Origin: Chryseolinea lacunae
Lineage (GTDB): Bacteria; Bacteroidota; Bacteroidia; Cytophagales; Cyclobacteriaceae
DNA: 64,000 nt
Assembly (NCBI RefSeq): GCF_016735595.1
Contig: NZ_JAERRB010000010.1
Span: 1-64,000 of the forward strand
Direction of reading: 5' to 3'
Positions within the stretch are counted from its first letter, which is position 1. Every line of letters starts with the position of its first letter. The position numbers and the translations under genes were made by a program. Of this stretch, positions 24,997-33,046 are shown piece by piece. The notes under the pieces were generated by a model. The model made no database searches, was not told the origin of the DNA, and saw nothing but the letters and a program-made list of their open reading frames with translations.

Positions 24997-25763
24997 CACC
25001 GGCGTGTCATCGCACTTTGGGTCACTTCCCAGGCCTTCCAGTATTTGAGCAGAAGCTTCAGGTCTTCTTCCATGCAGGGATATTCGGTGTCGGGCACCAC
25101 GGGAAAGATGCCGGCCGTGAGGTGTGCCGAGGTGAGGCCACCGGTCCATTCGAAGTGACCGGGGTCGTAGGGCTTGCGCCAACGTCCACCCCAGCGCAGG
25201 CCAAGTTTCTCGCCGGCTACGCCCACTTTTTTCCAGAGGGCCACGTTGTCCCACACGGCAACCGAGTCAACAATAGGCACCACATCGATGGCGAGGCCGT
25301 ACTGATGTTTGGAGCGGCCGGCGCCTGAGTTGGTGTATTTTTTACCCATGGTTTTGTATTCGTTTTGCTTGGCGTGGGTGCGATACGATTCTACCACGGC
25401 CAGCTCGATGCCATTCTCGCGGCAGGCGGCCATGAGTTGTTTTATTTTGTCGCGAAAGAAAGGATGCAGGGCCTGCACGTCGGTGATCATGGACATGGCA
25501 CCGCGGTCTTTGCCAAACGTATAGTTCTCTACGCTGCTCCAGGTTTTCCAACCGTCGATGGTGTCGGGCAACACGATGGGTTCTTCCACGGCCACCACGG
25601 CGGCCACCGAATCCAGCGCTATTTCGGCAACGGGCTCATCATAAAACATTTCGGCATGTTCACGACAATCGTAGGGCGTGAACAACGCGCTGATCTGTGC
25701 AAAAGACGAAAAACAAGCGACGAGCAAACCGAGTGAAAGAGAGGACCTTAATACAATACGCAT
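24996..25763 (-). CDS. M15-family D-Ala-D-Ala / L-Ala-D-Glu-type peptidase, exported
   Basis: 255 residues from ATG 25763 (MRIVLRSSLSLGLLVACFSSFAQ, signal peptide). The catalytic core has VVESYRTHAKQNEY, SKHQYGLAIDVVP (zinc ligands H and D) and DPGHFEW (zinc-ligand His). It lies within about 115-240, the M15C/VanY-like peptidoglycan peptidase fold. The extra N-terminal 90 residues are unlike the catalytic domain. It should cut peptide stems of the cell wall in the periplasm. Its stop overlaps the start of the GH1 gene by the ATGA quartet, an unexpected pairing of a wall peptidase and a glycosidase. Confidence 0.85.
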   Translation of the reverse strand: MRIVLRSSLSLGLLVACFSSFAQISALFTPYDCREHAEMFYDEPVAEIALDSVAAVVAVEEPIVLPDTIDGWKTWSSVENYTFGKDRGAMSMITDVQALHPFFRDKIKQLMAACRENGIELAVVESYRTHAKQNEYKTMGKKYTNSGAGRSKHQYGLAIDVVPIVDSVAVWDNVALWKKVGVAGEKLGLRWGGRWRKPYDPGHFEWTGGLTSAHLTAGIFPVVPDTEYPCMEEDLKLLLKYWKAWEVTQSAMTRR

Positions 25764-25894
25764 GAGCAAAGCCAATTTACGAAAGGGACAAAGATATGAT
25801 ATTTAGCCAATTGCGACCAAAACCAGACCCCCAGAATCCCGTGTAGTTTTGATTTTTTAACGCTGAAGTAAGGTTATAGTAACATTCTCCAGTT

Positions 25895-26056
25895 CTGGTG
25901 CGGGTCGGCGCCCGGTACCCCGCCAGGTCCCAGTCTCCGACTGCACACGCGTGAGCGATGGCAGCGGCACCCCACAGCAAGCGTTGGCCTTGTGCGCGGG
26001 TGCGAGGAGTATAGCGGACAGCGCGACCCCGACTCGTCGGGGGCACGCCCAACCCC
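25895..26056. repeat. Tandem 205-bp-period intergenic repeat, copy 1
   Basis: Shares with copy 2 long nearly identical blocks (for example GCGTGAGCGATGGCAGCGGC and GAGGAGTATAGCGGACAGCG) and ends with the hairpin CCGACTCGTCGG. Short reading frames exist in both directions but are not conserved between the two copies, so it is treated as a non-coding repeat. It may be a dispersed element with more copies in the genome. Confidence 0.75.
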
Positions 26057-26099
26057 TCATTTCAACCCTGCAGCAAACGATATATCGTTCGCAAAACCC

Positions 26100-26260
26100 C
26101 TGGCGCGGGTCTGCGACCCCGTGACCACACAAGTTCCCAGTCTCCGACTGGCCCCGCGTGAGCGATGGCAGCGGCACCCCACAGCAGCGCAGCACGGTGC
26201 GGCTGCGCGAGGAGTATAGCGGACAGCGCGGACCCGACTCGTCGGGGCACGCCCAAACCC
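26100..26260. repeat. Tandem 205-bp-period intergenic repeat, copy 2
   Basis: Second copy, offset by 205 bp. Between the copies is the perfect palindrome AACGATATATCGTT (26067-26080), whose counterpart ahead of copy 1 is degraded. The gap from the M15 start to the next gene (25764-26654) holds these two copies, a hairpin at 26429-26453 and nothing else recognised. Confidence 0.75.
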
Positions 26261-26428
26261 ACATCCAATCAAAGTTTCCAAACTGCCAATCATCAAGCTT
26301 GCTTGCTATTGCATTCGATAGCAGGGGGCGATGGATTTGGCGGGAGTGAATTCACTAAGAAAATTAGATGTGAATGATCGATGTGACGCGCATGTGGGCA
26401 TTGATCCAATGGGTTGCATGTGATGCGC

Positions 26429-26453
26429 AAAATCGCCGGTTCCCCAGCGATTT
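26429..26453. repeat. Hairpin AAAATCGC...GCGATTT
   Basis: AAAATCGC (26429-26436) pairs with GCGATTT (26447-26453) across a CGG/CCC-containing loop. A very similar hairpin lies at 27345-27375, so the two flank the lipocalin-like gene. Confidence 0.5.
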
Positions 26454-26654
26454 CAAAAATAAATCATGGGTGCACTGCACCACTGCAAAACCATTGCAGT
26501 GAGGCGTGTTATTTTTCGCTCGTCATGAGAAAATGCCGAACGGAACGTATGGCCTAGTGGCCTGATGTGTTTACTGGAAAATATACGCACCGGTTAGTTT
26601 TTGTTTTGTTGTGACCTATTTTAATGAAGCCCCCAACTAAAAATACACCTACCC

Positions 26655-27161
26655 ATGAGCACTATGAAAACCACCAAACACCTCGCAATCGTTCTTGCCA
26701 CTATTCTTTTTTCGTGCAGCAAAGACAATGACCCGACACCAACCGTTGAAGACATCACCGGAAGTTGGGCCGCTACGGCCATCGACTACACCGGTACGAC
26801 CACCGTTGCTGGCTCGCCATTCAAGACAGATTTTACCGGAAAGGGAAAGGACATGGATCTTACCGTTACCCTTAACAAAAACCCGGCTACATTCAGCAGC
26901 AGCGGCGACTACACCATTGCGTTGACAAGTGTTGTGTTGGGCCAAAGCACAACACAAGATTATCCCTTTCAAGGTTTTCTTGCCAACGGCACCTGGACCC
27001 TCGACGGCAACACGCTAACCGTTACCTCAGCCCAAGGCGTACAACACGCCACAATCGTCGAGCAAACCGCCACAACGCTGAAGATCAACTGGGACTATGT
27101 GCTGGCACAAGGCCCTGCCTCTATGGACATCCACGGCACATACGCTTTCAAAAAGAAATAG
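26655..27161 (+). CDS. Lipocalin-like lipoprotein
   Basis: 168 residues. A lipoprotein signal peptide ends in the lipobox LFSC. The mature part begins SKDNDPTPTVEDITGSWAATAID, the typical start of Bacteroidota lipocalin-like proteins (GxW motif). Alternating beta strands follow (DLTVTLNKNPATFSSSGDYTIAL, ANGTWTLDGNTLTVT) and the sequence ends with YAFKKK. It probably sits on the outer membrane, binding a small hydrophobic ligand or only sensing; the function is unknown. A second ATG at 26664 is possible. It is single-gene, with an intrinsic terminator right after it. Confidence 0.78.
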   Translation: MSTMKTTKHLAIVLATILFSCSKDNDPTPTVEDITGSWAATAIDYTGTTTVAGSPFKTDFTGKGKDMDLTVTLNKNPATFSSSGDYTIALTSVVLGQSTTQDYPFQGFLANGTWTLDGNTLTVTSAQGVQHATIVEQTATTLKINWDYVLAQGPASMDIHGTYAFKKK

Positions 27162-27179
27162 CAAAGCGGCGCTGTGCGT

Positions 27180-27203
27180 TGCAGAAACTATTTCTGCATT
27201 TTT
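27180..27203 (+). terminator. Intrinsic terminator after the lipocalin-like gene
   Basis: TGCAGAAA (27180-27187), loop CTA, TTTCTGCA (27191-27198), then TTTTTG. Confidence 0.8.
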
Positions 27204-27344
27204 GTGAAGCGAAAGATCTTTGCGGAGTTGAAGGCGAAGGAAGCGCTGGCGGCTCACACACCTGCACCGAGGATAGGTTAAGTTCCCACGTTGGCGGAAG
27301 ACGTGACGTTTCTTAATTCTATTCAGTATCAAAACAACGCACCG

Positions 27345-27375
27345 CTAAATCGCCGGGCTCTCCCCGACGATTTAG
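27345..27375. repeat. Hairpin CTAAATCG...CGATTTAG
   Basis: CTAAATCG (27345-27352) and CGATTTAG (27368-27375) enclose CCGGG/CCCCG. It may stop transcription arriving from the M20 peptidase gene. It resembles the hairpin at 26429. Confidence 0.55.
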
Positions 27376-27402
27376 AAAAGCGAAGCGCACCTTTTCAATA
27401 TA

Positions 27403-28806
27403 TCAGTTTTCCCGCTTCACGCTGGTTTTGATTGAGAGCTCCCTCACCACCTGATACAAAAACTCCTGTCCTTCATAGAACGCCTTGATGCCGATGCGTT
27501 CGTCTTTGCCATGGGCGCGCACGTCGTTCATGTCGGCAAAGATGCCGCATACGCCATACGTTGGAATGCCGCCGTTGCGCAGGTGGGCGCCGTCGGTTGC
27601 TCCGGTAGACATGACGGGCACGACGGGAACACCGGGCCACATCTTTTGGGTGATGCGTTCAATGGGACCGAACAGCTCGGGGTTGAGGGGCGACGGGGGA
27701 CTCATGTTGGCCACGTTCTTGGCGGTGACGCTCACGTCGGGATCGTTGAAGACGGTGATGAGTGTGGCTTTGATTTTCTCAGGATCTTCGCCGGGCAAAA
27801 TGCGGCAGTTTACATTGGCGGTGGCCGTCTGTGGCAGCGCATTGTCGGCATGGCCGCCGTGGATCATGGTGGCCACACAGGTGGTGCGCAGCAGGGCGTT
27901 GTAGTTGGGATAGGTTGAGAGGCGGGCGAGGGCGCCGGCGTCGTAGGGAGTTTGGAGGATGCCTTTCATGTCGGCCGCGAGTGTGCCGGTTTCAATTTTT
28001 GACGAGCGTTCAAAGTAGACGCGTGTGCCTTCGTTGAGGTTGAGGGGGAAGTCGAACTTGCTGAGGTTGTCGAGGGCGTGGGCGAGTTTGTAGATGGCGT
28101 TGTCTTTGCGGGGCTGCGAGCTGTGGCCGCCGCGGTTGTGCACTTCGAGGGTGAAGCTTTGAAACACCTTTTCGCTGAGTTGCACCTGGTTCAGAATTTT
28201 CTTTCCGTCTTTCTCCTGGCCGCGGCCTCCTTCGTTGAGGGCGTATTCCGCGTTGATGAGGTCTTTGTGATTTTCGAGCAGCCACTTCACGCCGTTGTTG
28301 TCGCCGCCTTCTTCGTCGGCGGTGAGGGCCACAATAATGTCGCGGTCGGGGATGAAGCGTTCGCGTTTGAGTCGGATCAGGTTGGCCACAAAGATGGCGG
28401 CCATGGCTTTGTCGTCGCTGGCGCCGCGGGCATAATAGAACCCGTCGATTTCTTCAAACTTGAACGGGTCGGTAGTCCAGTCTTCGCGAAGGGCTTCCAC
28501 CACGTCGAGGTGGGCGAGGAGGAGCAGGGGCTTGCGTTTGCCGGAGCCACGCAGGGTGGCCACCAGGTTTCCTTTGGTTTCGGTGGGGCCGCCAATGAAA
28601 ATGTCTTTGTCGGTGAACCCTGCCGTTTTGAGCCGGGCTGCCATGGCTTCGGCGGCGCGTGTGGTGCTGCCCACCGAGTGGGTGGTGTTGATTTCGATCA
28701 GTTCCTTAAAGATGTCGTGGGTGAGTTTTTGATCGGCTTGGGCCAGCGCGGTGGCCTGCACCAGCAAGCACAGGGCCATGCTGCGGCAAAGGGTCAACAG
28801 GTTCAT
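27403..28806 (-). CDS. M20-family metallopeptidase, exported
   Basis: 467 residues with a signal peptide (MNLLTLCRSMALCLLVQATALAQ). Zinc and catalytic motifs are in order: LLLLAHLDVVEA (His ligand and Asp), ASDDKAMAAIF (bridging Asp), TADEEGGDNNGVKWLLE (catalytic and ligand Glu), and a dimerisation domain (HNRGGHSSQPRKDNAIY). The last ligand His is near MSTGATDGAHLRNGG. It should cleave dipeptides or N-acyl amino acids in the periplasm (M20/M25/M40 group). It is monocistronic, divergent from the PadR gene. Confidence 0.92.
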   Translation of the reverse strand: MNLLTLCRSMALCLLVQATALAQADQKLTHDIFKELIEINTTHSVGSTTRAAEAMAARLKTAGFTDKDIFIGGPTETKGNLVATLRGSGKRKPLLLLAHLDVVEALREDWTTDPFKFEEIDGFYYARGASDDKAMAAIFVANLIRLKRERFIPDRDIIVALTADEEGGDNNGVKWLLENHKDLINAEYALNEGGRGQEKDGKKILNQVQLSEKVFQSFTLEVHNRGGHSSQPRKDNAIYKLAHALDNLSKFDFPLNLNEGTRVYFERSSKIETGTLAADMKGILQTPYDAGALARLSTYPNYNALLRTTCVATMIHGGHADNALPQTATANVNCRILPGEDPEKIKATLITVFNDPDVSVTAKNVANMSPPSPLNPELFGPIERITQKMWPGVPVVPVMSTGATDGAHLRNGGIPTYGVCGIFADMNDVRAHGKDERIGIKAFYEGQEFLYQVVRELSIKTSVKREN

Positions 28807-28992
28807 AGGGTTAGGATGCGTTAAAGTTCAGGGAAGCTAAGCAAGAAAAGCACACGATGCGCGCTGGAACAGGATGGCCGGCAAGGCGGTTGTATTGCAA
28901 CGTTTGAAAATGGCGGGCAAGGGTGACGCAAGGCTTGGATGGACGCTGATGGCCGAATGAAACCGGGCACAGGTTGTAATTGTAGGTTTTTC

Positions 28993-29021
28993 TTAAGTTA
29001 TTTACTTAACAAAGTATAAGT
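28993..29021. promoter_or_regulatory. Putative PadR operator
   Basis: Three alternating units, TTAAGT (28993), ACTTAA (29004) and TAAGT (29017), form two overlapping inverted repeats directly before the PadR ATG at 29024. This fits autoregulation by a winged-helix dimer. Confidence 0.45.
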
Positions 29022-29023
29022 AT

Positions 29024-29356
29024 ATGGCAAAGGAATACCTGGGAGAGTTTGAGGAACTGATTCTGACGTTGGTGGCGGGGTTGCAGGACGACGCCTATGG
29101 TGCTGCCATTGCCGAAGAAATAGAGACGCGCCTCAAACGCGATGTGAACCTCAGCGCCGTGCACGTAACACTCTATCGCCTGGAAGACAAGGGACTCATC
29201 AAGTCGGTGATGGGCGGCGAAACAAAAGAACGCGGCGGCCGCCGGAAACGAATCTACACCGTGACCAGCGCCGGCATGGCCCTGTTGCGCGCCATGAAAG
29301 AGATGCGCCTTGATTTGTGGAAGATGGTGCCCCAGCTGAAGATGATTGGCGGGTAG
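29024..29356 (+). CDS. PadR-family transcriptional regulator
   Basis: 110 residues, the family's short form. Winged helix: LGEFEELILTLVAGLQDDAYGAAIAEEIE, then VHVTLYRLEDKGLIKS and the wing GGRRKRIYTVTSAGMALL. It lies 76 bp ahead of a large FtsX-type permease gene, the standard Cytophagales pairing, and should control it. AAGT/ACTT inverted repeats just before the start are a candidate operator. Confidence 0.93.
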   Translation: MAKEYLGEFEELILTLVAGLQDDAYGAAIAEEIETRLKRDVNLSAVHVTLYRLEDKGLIKSVMGGETKERGGRRKRIYTVTSAGMALLRAMKEMRLDLWKMVPQLKMIGG

Positions 29357-29432
29357 GGGAAGCGTTGCTTATCCTGTGCCCGCATGCTGCTGAATGTTTC
29401 GCAGTAGTTGATCTTGTTAAACGTTTTTTCAA

Positions 29433-32054
29433 ATGGCCAATATGCCCAACTCTGCGCCGCCGCGACTGGTGTTGCGTTTCCTGCAATTTGTTTGTCCGCC
29501 GCAGTTGCTGGAGGAAATTGAAGGAGACCTTGTGCAGCGATTCGCAAAGGATGTCACTCTACTGGGGGCGCGCCGGGCCAGACTACGGTTTGCCTGGAAC
29601 GTGATCCGCTATGTGCGTCCGTCCATCCTGTTCCGACGTCATGCATCCACCGTGCGCCGGCGAAACCTCATGTTGGCCAATACCATCAAACTCACGGGGC
29701 GCCAATGGATACGCAACAAAACATTTTCGACGGTGAATGTGCTGGGTCTCACGCTGGGCCTCGCGGTGTGTTTGCTGGTGGCGCAGTTTGTGTTGTTCGA
29801 AAAAAGCTTTGATCGCTACAGTCCGCATGCCGACCGCACCTATCGGGTGAATCTCTACAACACCGAGAACGGAGTCTTCGACAAGATATCGCCCGCCACG
29901 GTGTCGGGTTTGGGATATGAACTGCGCAATCAACTGGCCGCCGTGGAAGACGTGGCACGCGTGGGTTCGAAAACGGGTGGTGTGGTAGCAAACCCCCTGA
30001 AAGGCCGCGAAGACCTGGAGAACCAGATCGTGTATGCCGACGCGTCGGTGGCGCATGTGCTGGGGTTGACGTTTGTGAATGGTCAGTCACCAAAAACATT
30101 TGCCGACACGCATTCCATTTTCATATCCACAGCGCTGGCCGAAAAATACTTTGATCGCCGCGACGTAACCGGCGAGATGCTGGCGATTGGTTTTAACAAC
30201 GGCAGTGCGCTTCCGGAAGATTATCACGTGGCCGGTGTGTTTGAAGACATGCCGCCGAACACACACCTCCGCTTCGACATGATTTTACCTCCGCCGAACG
30301 AGCAGGCCTGGAACGAGAACTGGTCGTGGGGTGATGTGAGCACCTATGTGTTGCTGCAACCGGAAGCCAATGCCACGGCGCTTGCTCCGGCCTTCGCCGA
30401 AATGGTGAAACAACACCACCACTCCAACACCGGCGACCGCTATCTGCTGGAACCCATTGCCAGCATTCGCTTGCAGGCTTTGGATGGGAGTGGAAGAGGC
30501 GGGTTAATAAATTTCTTCATGGTACTGGCCGCCATCGTGCTGTTGCTGGCGTGGTTCAATTTTGTGAATCTGTCTACGGCGCGATTTTTCGAACGCCTCA
30601 AAGAAGTAGGCGTGCGCAAGCTCATTGGCGCGGGACGGTTTCAGTTGATGATGCAGTTTCTGGTGGAGGCTTTCATTTTCAACCTGGTGTCGGGTGGCCT
30701 TGCGCTGATGTTGTTTGTGTTGTGCTGGCCATCGCTGGCGGCCTACTTTGGTCAGCCTGCAACGATCACGCTCTGGCAGGATGGTAATATTTTGTATGGC
30801 GTAGGGTTTGTGTTGGTGGGCACGTTGTGTACGGGATTTTATCCGGCCCTGTTTCTGTCGTCGTTCACACCACTGCTGTCGTTGCAGGGAAAGATCGGTT
30901 CGTTTGCCGATCGCACCGTGCTGCGCAAGGTGCTGGTGGCGGTGCAACTGTCGGTGAGCGTGGCATTGCTGACGGGCGTGATGGCCGTTCGGCAGCAGGT
31001 GGATTTTATGCGCAGCCAAAACCTGGGTATAGCGCTCGACCAAACCCTCATTGTTGAATCACCTTTGCTTACCGACAACACTACCGCTAACCACTATGAA
31101 CCCTTCCGGCAAGCGTTGCTGAAAATGCCGGGGGTTGAACATGTGACGTATGCCTCAAGTTTTGCCGGAGAAGAAATTGACTGGCATCGCACCGACATCA
31201 CGCTGGGCGCAGCCGACGCAGGCTATCGCTACGGCAGTCGCATCGTGGGCATCGGCACTGAGTTTCTGGAAGCCTTTGACTTGCCCTTGCTGGCGGGCCG
31301 GAACTTTGATGCCACCAACCCTCGCGACACCAAGACGATGCTGATCAGCGAAGCAGCCCTGAAAATGTTTGGCTTCGAAACACCGGCACAGGCCTTGGGG
31401 CAAAACGTGTTTGTGGGAAGCCGGCAATTCGAAGTGATTGGTGTGGTGCGCAACTATCATTTCCGCGCATTGCAAACGGCCATACAACCGTTGCTCTACA
31501 TACAGGGTTATCCACGCAATCCGCGCTACGCCATCAAACTTTCGGGAGGAAACATGCAGGCCACGGTGGCGGCCATCGGGTCGGTGTGGAAGACAACGTA
31601 TGCCGGCAATGTTTTTAAGTATTATTTTCTGGACGATTTTTTTGATCGACAATATGCGGCTGATCAACAGGTCGGCACGCTGGTGACGGCGCTGTCGCTG
31701 CTGGCCGCATTTATTTCCTGCATCGGTTTGTTTGGGCTCACGCTCTATGCTGTGCATCGCCGCACGAAGGAAATCGGCATACGCAAAGTGATGGGCGCCA
31801 CGGTGTCGCAGGTGATGATGTTGTTGTCGCGCGAGTTCATGATGCTGGCGGGTGTGGGCATGATCCTTCCGCTTCCGTTTCTATACTACGCCGTGAACCA
31901 GTGGTTGACGCGCTATGCCTATCGCATAACACCGGGGCCGGTGTTGTTCATTTTGCCGCTGGCGGCCATTCTTTTGCTGGCGTTCATCACCATGAGTTTT
32001 CAAACGGTGGTGGCGGCACGTCGAAACCCTGTGGACAGTATGAAACACGAGTGA
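29433..32054 (+). CDS. ABC-type FtsX/MacB permease with N-terminal prefix domain
   Basis: 873 residues. The first about 75 (PPRLVLRFLQFVCPPQLLEEIEGDLVQRF) match the permease prefix domain found in Bacteroidota. A membrane helix (about 95-117), a large MacB-type periplasmic domain (about 120-345), three FtsX helices (about 350-510), a second periplasmic domain and a second FtsX set (about 745-865) follow, ending VVAARRNPVDSMKHE. Such proteins act with a separate ATPase in export or mechanotransmission; no ATPase is adjacent. The PadR gene upstream probably regulates it. ATG 29433 is used; the Met at 29442 is equally possible. Confidence 0.92.
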   Translation: MANMPNSAPPRLVLRFLQFVCPPQLLEEIEGDLVQRFAKDVTLLGARRARLRFAWNVIRYVRPSILFRRHASTVRRRNLMLANTIKLTGRQWIRNKTFSTVNVLGLTLGLAVCLLVAQFVLFEKSFDRYSPHADRTYRVNLYNTENGVFDKISPATVSGLGYELRNQLAAVEDVARVGSKTGGVVANPLKGREDLENQIVYADASVAHVLGLTFVNGQSPKTFADTHSIFISTALAEKYFDRRDVTGEMLAIGFNNGSALPEDYHVAGVFEDMPPNTHLRFDMILPPPNEQAWNENWSWGDVSTYVLLQPEANATALAPAFAEMVKQHHHSNTGDRYLLEPIASIRLQALDGSGRGGLINFFMVLAAIVLLLAWFNFVNLSTARFFERLKEVGVRKLIGAGRFQLMMQFLVEAFIFNLVSGGLALMLFVLCWPSLAAYFGQPATITLWQDGNILYGVGFVLVGTLCTGFYPALFLSSFTPLLSLQGKIGSFADRTVLRKVLVAVQLSVSVALLTGVMAVRQQVDFMRSQNLGIALDQTLIVESPLLTDNTTANHYEPFRQALLKMPGVEHVTYASSFAGEEIDWHRTDITLGAADAGYRYGSRIVGIGTEFLEAFDLPLLAGRNFDATNPRDTKTMLISEAALKMFGFETPAQALGQNVFVGSRQFEVIGVVRNYHFRALQTAIQPLLYIQGYPRNPRYAIKLSGGNMQATVAAIGSVWKTTYAGNVFKYYFLDDFFDRQYAADQQVGTLVTALSLLAAFISCIGLFGLTLYAVHRRTKEIGIRKVMGATVSQVMMLLSREFMMLAGVGMILPLPFLYYAVNQWLTRYAYRITPGPVLFILPLAAILLLAFITMSFQTVVAARRNPVDSMKHE

Positions 32055-32222
32055 GCGACACCCATCTTCGGGGGTGATTTGCTATTGCTGAAAATGGATT
32101 TTTAATTCAACCGGTTGAAGCCGTTCGTTTGACGGCGAATGATGTTCACTCGTCGGCCACTATCCTTACCGTTATGAAGTTTGCTGCAGACTTATGCAAA
32201 AAACTCCGACAGAATATCTTTT

Positions 32223-32360
32223 TTAACGGGTGAGTGTGTCGAGCGCGAAGAGTACGAGCAGTACCAGGGCAATTCCGATAAACAAACTGATGGAGAGCGC
32301 GATGATCAAACCCTTTTTGATCGGGTTGATCTCAAATTTTTCTTGTACACGTGCAGGCAT
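32223..32360 (-). CDS. 45-residue single-helix membrane protein
   Basis: Read from ATG 32360: MPARVQEKFEINPIKKG, then a hydrophobic helix IIALSISLFIGIALVLLVLFAL, then DTLTR and stop. The positive residues before the helix suggest a cytoplasmic N-terminus. Small inner-membrane proteins of this kind often modulate transporters or respiratory complexes; none is assigned here. It is too short for common gene callers. Its codon use and its ordered layout (charged head, clean 22-residue helix, charged tail) support it being real. The opposite-strand frame (32181-32516) is not convincing. Confidence 0.62.
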   Translation of the reverse strand: MPARVQEKFEINPIKKGLIIALSISLFIGIALVLLVLFALDTLTR

Positions 32361-32691
32361 ATACTAAAGTATGCCATCGCTTTCACTAAAATATTTCAAA
32401 TGATGCGTTTGGCTGAGGGTGTATTGTTTCTTTTTTTATTCTACGCTTTTCCGGTGTTAGACAATGTTGAAATTTCCCGGGACGATGCATTTTCATTGGG
32501 CAATCGTCGGAAGTAGCGGTGCGATACCGTATGATTAAAAACGTGGAATAAAGCCCGTTATCGATTTCTTAACCTGTGTTGGCAAATTGCTTCGCCATAG
32601 AATGGAAATTCACTCCGGGCCACGTCGTCGAACCAGATGCAACGTTGTTTTGAAACGCTAATGCATGTTTTGGTAATGTTTTTTAGAATTC

Positions 32692-32713
32692 CTCATGGCA
32701 CCATGAGTTTTTT
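32692..32713 (+). terminator. Orphan intrinsic terminator
   Basis: CTCATGG CA CCATGAG followed by TTTTTTG. It lies 640 bp past the permease gene with no plus-strand ORF in between, so it may end an unannotated small RNA. The rest of 32361-33046 shows no gene. Confidence 0.6.
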
Positions 32714-33046
32714 GTTGGAAATGAACACGGGGTTTCATGGTATTCACCTTCCGCATGCACTCTCTTTGGACAACACATTTGCAACGCATGAAATCAACGT
32801 CGTGTTGATTTGAATAATGCAGGATGTTCGCGGTGCATAAGACACATTCAATTTGCTTGGCGTGTATAAGTGACGCATCCTTTGCAAAGCGTGTTCATGT
32901 GAGGAAATCGCCGTCTCGAAATCATAATAATAAATAAATCCGTTGAACCACTTCCATCGCGATTGCGTTGGCTAGCTTTACCCCCGGCAATGGGGGAGCA
33001 CGAACACGGTGAATCCCTTTAACGATGATAAAATCTCTATAAAAAC

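Noticed and set aside
24997-25254. Upstream extension of the GH1 gene
   Set aside because: It overlaps the M15 peptidase coding region in another frame; the GH1 fold starts at ATG 24996.
25857-26296. Several 60-135 codon frames in the tandem repeat
   Set aside because: Frames are not conserved between the two repeat copies; they are better explained as non-coding repeat.
32181-32516. 111-codon plus-strand frame
   Set aside because: It is antisense to the 45-residue membrane protein and looks random, with no start context.
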